NCBI RefSeq assembly: GCF_000247645.1
Contig: NZ_AHWA01000005.1
Coordinates: forward strand, 310,001-374,000
DNA from: Salinibacterium sp. PAMC 21357
GTDB lineage: Bacteria; Actinomycetota; Actinomycetes; Actinomycetales; Microbacteriaceae
Reading direction: 5' to 3'
DNA length: 64,000 nt
Below the pieces are notes generated by a model. The model was not told the DNA's origin and did no database searches. It saw only the letters and a program-made list of their open reading frames with translations. Below are positions 59,539 to 64,000 of this stretch, piece by piece; position 1 is the stretch's first letter; every line of letters starts with the position of its first letter. Made by a program: the position numbers and the translations under genes.

Positions 59539-61152
59539 GTGACGACAACCCCCGAGACTGATCCCGGCCCCATCCGGCAGTCGGCCCGCGCGAAACGTGC
59601 GACCAGGATTGCGGATGCCGCAGCCGGTGGCTGGAAAATTGTCGCCGTAAAGATCCTTGGCCTCGGCGTCGTCGACGCCATCGCGATCTATGCACTGTTT
59701 GTGCTGGTGCGCAGCGAATCGTGGCTGGTGGCTGGACTCGTCGTTGCCGTCACGCTGCTCGTCAACTGGATTTACTTCTCCCGCGGAAAACTGCCGGCAA
59801 AGTACTTGACGCCCGGCCTGATTTTTCTCGCGATCTTCCAAATCTTTGTGTTGCTCTACTCGGGGTATATCGCCTTCACCAACTACGGCACCGGTCACAA
59901 CTCGACCAAAGCGGATGCCGTCAACTCGTTGCTGCTCTCGTCGCAAAACCGGGTCGCGGATTCACCGAATTACCGCCTCACCGTGCTCGAACAGCTCGGC
60001 GAACTTTCCTTCCTCGTTACCGAACCCGACGGCAGCGTGAGCATTGGTGGCGAAGAGCGTCCGCTCAAGGACGTAAACAACGCGCAGCTGGAGGGCGGCG
60101 TTGCTGTCGGCCTCGACGGCTACACGACCCTCGGCTTTCAAGACATCCTCGGCCGCCAAAGTGCGATCGCCGGAATCAGCGTTCCACTCACCGATGATCC
60201 CAACGACGGAATGTTGCGCACCCCAGATGGGTCGAGCGCCTTCCTCTACACCTCGTCGCTCGACTACGACGAAGCCGCCGGCACGATGCGGGACAAGAAC
60301 TCCGGCATCACCTACTCCGATATCGGCACCGGCGCCTTCACCGCCGACAACGGCCAAGAGCTGCTGCCGGGATGGAAAATTGAGGTCGGACTCGACAACT
60401 TCGTTCGCGCGTTTACCGAGGAATCCATCCGTGGTCCGCTTATTAGCGTGACCGTCTGGACCTTCGCATTCGCGTTCCTTTCGGTGTTCACGACCTTCGC
60501 GCTCGGCTTGTTCTTGGCGATCGTCTTCAACGACAAACGGATGAAGAGCCGCAAGTATTACCGGATCATCATGATCTTGCCCTATGCCTTCCCCGGCTTC
60601 TTGTCGGCGCTCGTGTGGGCCGGAATGATGAACCAAGAGTTCGGATTCATCAACACCGTGTTGCTGGGTGGGGCCGAAGTTCCCTGGCTCACGAACGAGT
60701 GGCTGGCCAAGGGATCGGTGCTGTTTGTGAATCTGTGGCTGGGATTCCCGTACATGTTCCTGGTGACCACCGGTGCACTGCAGGCCATCCCTGAAGAGCT
60801 CACCGAAGCTGCGACAGTGGATGGCGCGAAACCGTGGGCCATCTTCAGATTCGTGAAACTGCCCCTGCTGTTGGTCTCGGTAGCTCCGCTGTTGATCTCG
60901 TCGTTTGCGTTCAACTTCAACAACTTCAACCTCATCTACATGCTCACCAACGGTGGGCCGCGCGACGTCTCCGCAGGGGTGAATGTCGGCGCGACGGACA
61001 TCCTGATTTCGATGGTCTACAAGGTTGCCTTCGTGGGAGCCAACCGCGACTACGGGCTCGCGAGTGCCTTCGCGATCATCATTTTCATTCTGGTCGCGGG
61101 CATCGCGATCATCAGTTTCCGTCGCACGAAGTCGCTTGAGGAGTTGAACTGA
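59539..61152 (+). CDS. maltose ABC transporter permease MalF-like
   Basis: A 537-residue permease with three N-terminal helices and a long extracytoplasmic loop (about 125-280), as in MalF, followed by the six-helix core. The EAA loop reads EELTEAATVDGAKPWAIFRFVKLPLL. GTG 59539 follows the intercistronic hairpin. It pairs with the MalG-like protein; the cognate ATPase is not in the locus, so a shared MsmK/MsiK-type ATPase elsewhere is likely. Confidence 0.93.
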   Translation: MTTTPETDPGPIRQSARAKRATRIADAAAGGWKIVAVKILGLGVVDAIAIYALFVLVRSESWLVAGLVVAVTLLVNWIYFSRGKLPAKYLTPGLIFLAIFQIFVLLYSGYIAFTNYGTGHNSTKADAVNSLLLSSQNRVADSPNYRLTVLEQLGELSFLVTEPDGSVSIGGEERPLKDVNNAQLEGGVAVGLDGYTTLGFQDILGRQSAIAGISVPLTDDPNDGMLRTPDGSSAFLYTSSLDYDEAAGTMRDKNSGITYSDIGTGAFTADNGQELLPGWKIEVGLDNFVRAFTEESIRGPLISVTVWTFAFAFLSVFTTFALGLFLAIVFNDKRMKSRKYYRIIMILPYAFPGFLSALVWAGMMNQEFGFINTVLLGGAEVPWLTNEWLAKGSVLFVNLWLGFPYMFLVTTGALQAIPEELTEAATVDGAKPWAIFRFVKLPLLLVSVAPLLISSFAFNFNNFNLIYMLTNGGPRDVSAGVNVGATDILISMVYKVAFVGANRDYGLASAFAIIIFILVAGIAIISFRRTKSLEELN

Positions 61153-61153
61153 G

Positions 61154-62080
61154 ATGACTGCAACAACTCAGAAGAACAATGCGGATGTCGCTGTCAGTCC
61201 GAATGCCGTCGTCGGGCATCCGCGACGCTCGTTCAAGCGCTGGGCCCGCGAAACCGGCTGGCGTCACATCATTGGCGTCATCATGTCGATCTTCGCCGCG
61301 TTCCCACTGCTCTACGTGTTTAGTGCGTCGCTGAACCCGGGCGGCACTCTCGTCACGGCCAACTCGCTATTCTCGAGCTTCAACTTCGGCAGCTACGTCG
61401 ACCTCTTCAATCGGCCTCAGCAACCGTATGCCGCATGGTTCGGCAACACCCTGCTGATCGGCGGCATCTCGTCGCTCGGCACCGTTTTTCTCGGCGCCCT
61501 CGCGGCATATGCCTTTTCGCGCATGCGGTTCATCGGTCGTCGAGTTGGGCTACTCACGTTGCTGCTCGTGCAGATGTTTCCGCAGCTTCTCGCGGTCGTC
61601 GCGATCTTCTTGCTGCTCTCCGGCATCTCCGAGATATTCCCCGCGATTGGCCTCAACAGCCAGATCGGGCTCATCATGGTCTACCTCGGTGGCGCACTCG
61701 GAGTGAACACCTACCTGATGTACGGGTTCTTCAACACGGTTCCGTCCTCCATTGATGAAGCGGCGAAGATCGATGGCGCAGGTCACGCGCGCATCTTCTT
61801 CACGATCATCCTGCGTCTCGTCGCCCCGATTCTGGCTGTCGTCGGTCTGCTCTCGTTTGTGGGAACGACGAGCGAGTTCGTGATCGCCAGCATCGTGCTG
61901 ATCGACCCCGATAAGCAGACCCTCGCGGTGGGCCTCTACCAGTTCGTCTCTCAAGAGTTCTCGCGCAACTGGAGCATCTTCGCTGCCGGTGCCGTGCTCG
62001 CGGCCATCCCCGTGATGACCCTGTTCTTGTTCCTGCAGAAATACATCGTCGGTGGTCTCACCGCGGGAAGCGTGAAGTAA
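61154..62080 (+). CDS. maltose ABC transporter permease MalG-like
   Basis: A 308-residue, six-helix permease. The EAA loop is SSIDEAAKIDGAGHARIFFTIILRL, and the C-terminus ends FLFLQKYIVGGLTAGSVK, the classic MalG ending that reaches the binding site in the ATPase dimer. It starts one base after the MalF stop and shares a base with the next start. Confidence 0.95.
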   Translation: MTATTQKNNADVAVSPNAVVGHPRRSFKRWARETGWRHIIGVIMSIFAAFPLLYVFSASLNPGGTLVTANSLFSSFNFGSYVDLFNRPQQPYAAWFGNTLLIGGISSLGTVFLGALAAYAFSRMRFIGRRVGLLTLLLVQMFPQLLAVVAIFLLLSGISEIFPAIGLNSQIGLIMVYLGGALGVNTYLMYGFFNTVPSSIDEAAKIDGAGHARIFFTIILRLVAPILAVVGLLSFVGTTSEFVIASIVLIDPDKQTLAVGLYQFVSQEFSRNWSIFAAGAVLAAIPVMTLFLFLQKYIVGGLTAGSVK

Positions 62081-64000
62081 TGGATGCCCTACTCCCGCAC
62101 CACGATGGCTCGGCGCTGCACGTCTCTATCCAGACGCCCGCGCTCGGCGACACCGTCACTCTGCGCCTTCGCGTGCCGGTCGGTTATGGCCCGCTGAAGG
62201 CTGTGCGGGTGCGCGAGAATCCCGACCACGAACCGCGCTGGACGGATGCTCGCCTCATCGGCACCGCCGCCGGCTGGGATTGGTGGCAGGCCGACATTGT
62301 CGTCGAGAATGTGCGGCACGGGTATCGCTGGTTGCTCGTGCATGACAACGCTGTTCAGGGCAATGCCGGCCGCGTCGAGTGGCTCAACCAGAGGGGGCTG
62401 CACTCGATCGAGACGCTCGACTCCGAAGACTTTGCCCTGCTTGCCACTCCGGCTGCCCCAGAGTGGTTGGCGGAGACGGTGATGTACCAGGTCTTCCCCG
62501 ATCGCTTCGCCCGATCATCCGCCGCCGAAGCTCACGAGACACCCGAGTGGGCGATTGCCGCGCGCTGGTACGAACCGGTCGACCCCGTACTGCCGGGTCG
62601 TTCTAAGCAGTTCTATGGGGGAGACCTCGACGGCATCACCGAGCACCTCGATCACTTGACCTCGCTCGGCGTGACGATGCTGTACCTCACGCCGATCTTT
62701 CCGGCGCGCTCGAACCATCGCTATGACGCGTCGAGTTTCGTGGATGTCGATGACCTGTTGGGTGGGCGCGAAGCGCTGATCCGTCTGGTGGACAAGGCCC
62801 ACGCTCGCGGGCTCAAAGTCATTGGCGACCTGACAACGAATCACTCGGGCGATGCGCACGAGTGGTTCCAGGCGGCGTTCGGCAAGCCGGAGGCGCCTGA
62901 GGGTGATTTCTACTACTTCACGAATGAAGAACACACCGAATACGTGGGTTGGCTGGGCACGCCTAGCCTGCCCAAGTTCAACTGGAACTCGACCGAGCTG
63001 CGTCGTCGCTTCATCGAGGGCGACGATTCGGTGGTCGCGCACTGGTTGAAGGAGCCCTACAACTTCGACGGTTGGCGCGTGGATGTCGCGAACATGACGG
63101 GGCGGATGGGCGCGGAGGATCTCAACGAGGAGGTGCGGCAGATCATCCGTCGCACCATGGAGGACGTGAACCCTGACACGGTGCTGTTGGCGGAATCGAC
63201 GAACGATGCCGCGAGTGATCTGCAGGGTGATGCCTGGCATGGCGCGATGACGTATCCCTCGTTCACGCGACCGGTCTGGGGATGGCTCACCGAACCCGGC
63301 GACACCTCCCACGTGACCGCGGATGGGTCGATCGACCCCGAGGCGTGGTTCTTCGGGCAGCCCATTGGTGGCATTCCGAACTACAGCGCTCGCGACTTTG
63401 CGGAAATGACGGTGCGGTTCACGGCGAGCATTCCGTGGCGCATCCGGCTCGGCAATATGAACGCGCTCGACACTCACGACACCGCGCGGTTCCGCACGCA
63501 CGCGCCCGCCGAGAATGTGCCGCTCGCTCTCGCGCTGTCGGTGACGCTGCCGGGAGTGCCCGTTGTGTTTGCGGGTGATGAATTCGGCCTCAGCGGCGAC
63601 GATGGCGAAATGTCGCGCACGCCCATCCCGTGGGGAACCGAAAGTGACCCCGCCGTTGCGCCGACGCTCGACGTTTATCGCCAGCTGATCGCGCTGCGGC
63701 GCGAGTTGCCGACGCTCTCGCGCGGCGGCCTGCGCTGGCTACATGTCGCCGGCGACGCCCTAGTGTTTGTGCGCGAAGACGCCTCCGCCACTGTTCTCGT
63801 GGTTGTCGCGCGCTCGCCGCTGACGATCACGCTCCGGCCGGGGGCAATCGCGGCGACAGTTTCGGCGGCGGATGCTGCAGCACCCACCTTCCTCACTGGT
63901 GACGCGACTCTGGCATCCGCTGCCGCCGGGCACACGCTCTCGACGGCCGCCCACACGTGCGCGATCTGGACTCTGCCCGGCGTCGAGCACCCCGGCGCCT
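62080..64000 (+). CDS. GH13 glycosidase with N-terminal domain (neopullulanase/cyclomaltodextrinase-like), 3' end outside the window
   Basis: At least 640 residues, running off the right edge. An N-terminal beta domain (about 1-125) precedes the catalytic barrel: region I IGDLTTNHSG, region II FDGWRVDVANMTG (nucleophile Asp), region III LLAESTNDA (Glu) and region IV ALDTHDTARF. The N-terminal domain and the VMYQVFPDRFARS start resemble cyclomaltodextrinase, neopullulanase or maltogenic amylase. It would break imported dextrins for the pathway. ATG 62080 overlaps the MalG stop by one base. Confidence 0.9.
   Translation, partial: MDALLPHHDGSALHVSIQTPALGDTVTLRLRVPVGYGPLKAVRVRENPDHEPRWTDARLIGTAAGWDWWQADIVVENVRHGYRWLLVHDNAVQGNAGRVEWLNQRGLHSIETLDSEDFALLATPAAPEWLAETVMYQVFPDRFARSSAAEAHETPEWAIAARWYEPVDPVLPGRSKQFYGGDLDGITEHLDHLTSLGVTMLYLTPIFPARSNHRYDASSFVDVDDLLGGREALIRLVDKAHARGLKVIGDLTTNHSGDAHEWFQAAFGKPEAPEGDFYYFTNEEHTEYVGWLGTPSLPKFNWNSTELRRRFIEGDDSVVAHWLKEPYNFDGWRVDVANMTGRMGAEDLNEEVRQIIRRTMEDVNPDTVLLAESTNDAASDLQGDAWHGAMTYPSFTRPVWGWLTEPGDTSHVTADGSIDPEAWFFGQPIGGIPNYSARDFAEMTVRFTASIPWRIRLGNMNALDTHDTARFRTHAPAENVPLALALSVTLPGVPVVFAGDEFGLSGDDGEMSRTPIPWGTESDPAVAPTLDVYRQLIALRRELPTLSRGGLRWLHVAGDALVFVREDASATVLVVVARSPLTITLRPGAIAATVSAADAAAPTFLTGDATLASAAAGHTLSTAAHTCAIWTLPGVEHPGA

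Overview
The window is GC-rich, densely coding DNA from an actinobacterium, most likely an aquatic member of the Microbacteriaceae. The grounds are the many GTG starts, the 32-residue ribosomal protein bS22 next to a BldC-like regulator, a complete-looking menaquinone pathway, System II cytochrome c biogenesis, a short archaeal-type aspartyl-tRNA synthetase and a heliorhodopsin. No database search was possible. Names rest on recognising protein families and motifs, and the genus is inference.

Layout. 0-5.7 kb: the end of an ascorbate-type PTS permease, an FMN split-barrel protein, an XRE regulator/membrane protein pair, a winged-helix regulator, upp, tadA and a cation efflux protein. 5.7-13.2 kb: proC, then a leftward sugar ABC operon led by a ROK regulator, then a two-gene K+ uptake system (TrkH/KtrA type). 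13.2-17.5 kb: small regulators, bS22, a HAD phosphatase, a glutaredoxin-like protein and aspS. 17.5-22.1 kb: a phosphatase followed by resA-ccdA-resB-ccsB. 22.8-34.8 kb: menC, menB, menE, menA, menD, menF, menG and a polyprenyl diphosphate synthase, with small membrane proteins and PPK2 between them. 34.8-40.9 kb: an FprA-like reductase, cardiolipin synthase, a cation/proton antiporter, a YajQ protein, tRNA-Tyr and a bacterial voltage-gated sodium channel.

40.9-54 kb is the accessory part. It holds a probable orphan antitoxin facing a protein with a Cys cluster, an inositol monophosphatase, an M23 peptidase behind a long structured leader with an overlapping 20-codon upstream ORF, tRNA-Thr and tRNA-Met. 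It also holds a 1.3-kb RhuM-Fic element flanked by 45-bp copies of the tRNA-Met 3' end, two paralogous acetyltransferases around a truncated LysR protein, heliorhodopsin, the remnant of a cell-wall sorting signal, and a TetR/DJ-1/oxidoreductase stress cluster with twin operators. 54-64 kb: an HTH protein fused to an ECF-S-like membrane domain, then a maltodextrin locus (LacI, GH13 glucosidase, malE-malF-malG, second GH13) with two LacI-type operators.

The main functional theme is respiration: menaquinone synthesis, its prenyl tail, cytochrome c maturation and flavin reductases lie within about 18 kb. A second theme is sugar uptake. Three conserved genes (ROK regulator, trkH, inositol monophosphatase) are each broken by one missing base with the remaining frame intact. 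This pattern fits undercalled bases in the assembly at least as well as true gene loss. The least explained pieces are the tRNA-Met mini-element, the M23 leader, and the HTH/ECF-S fusion.
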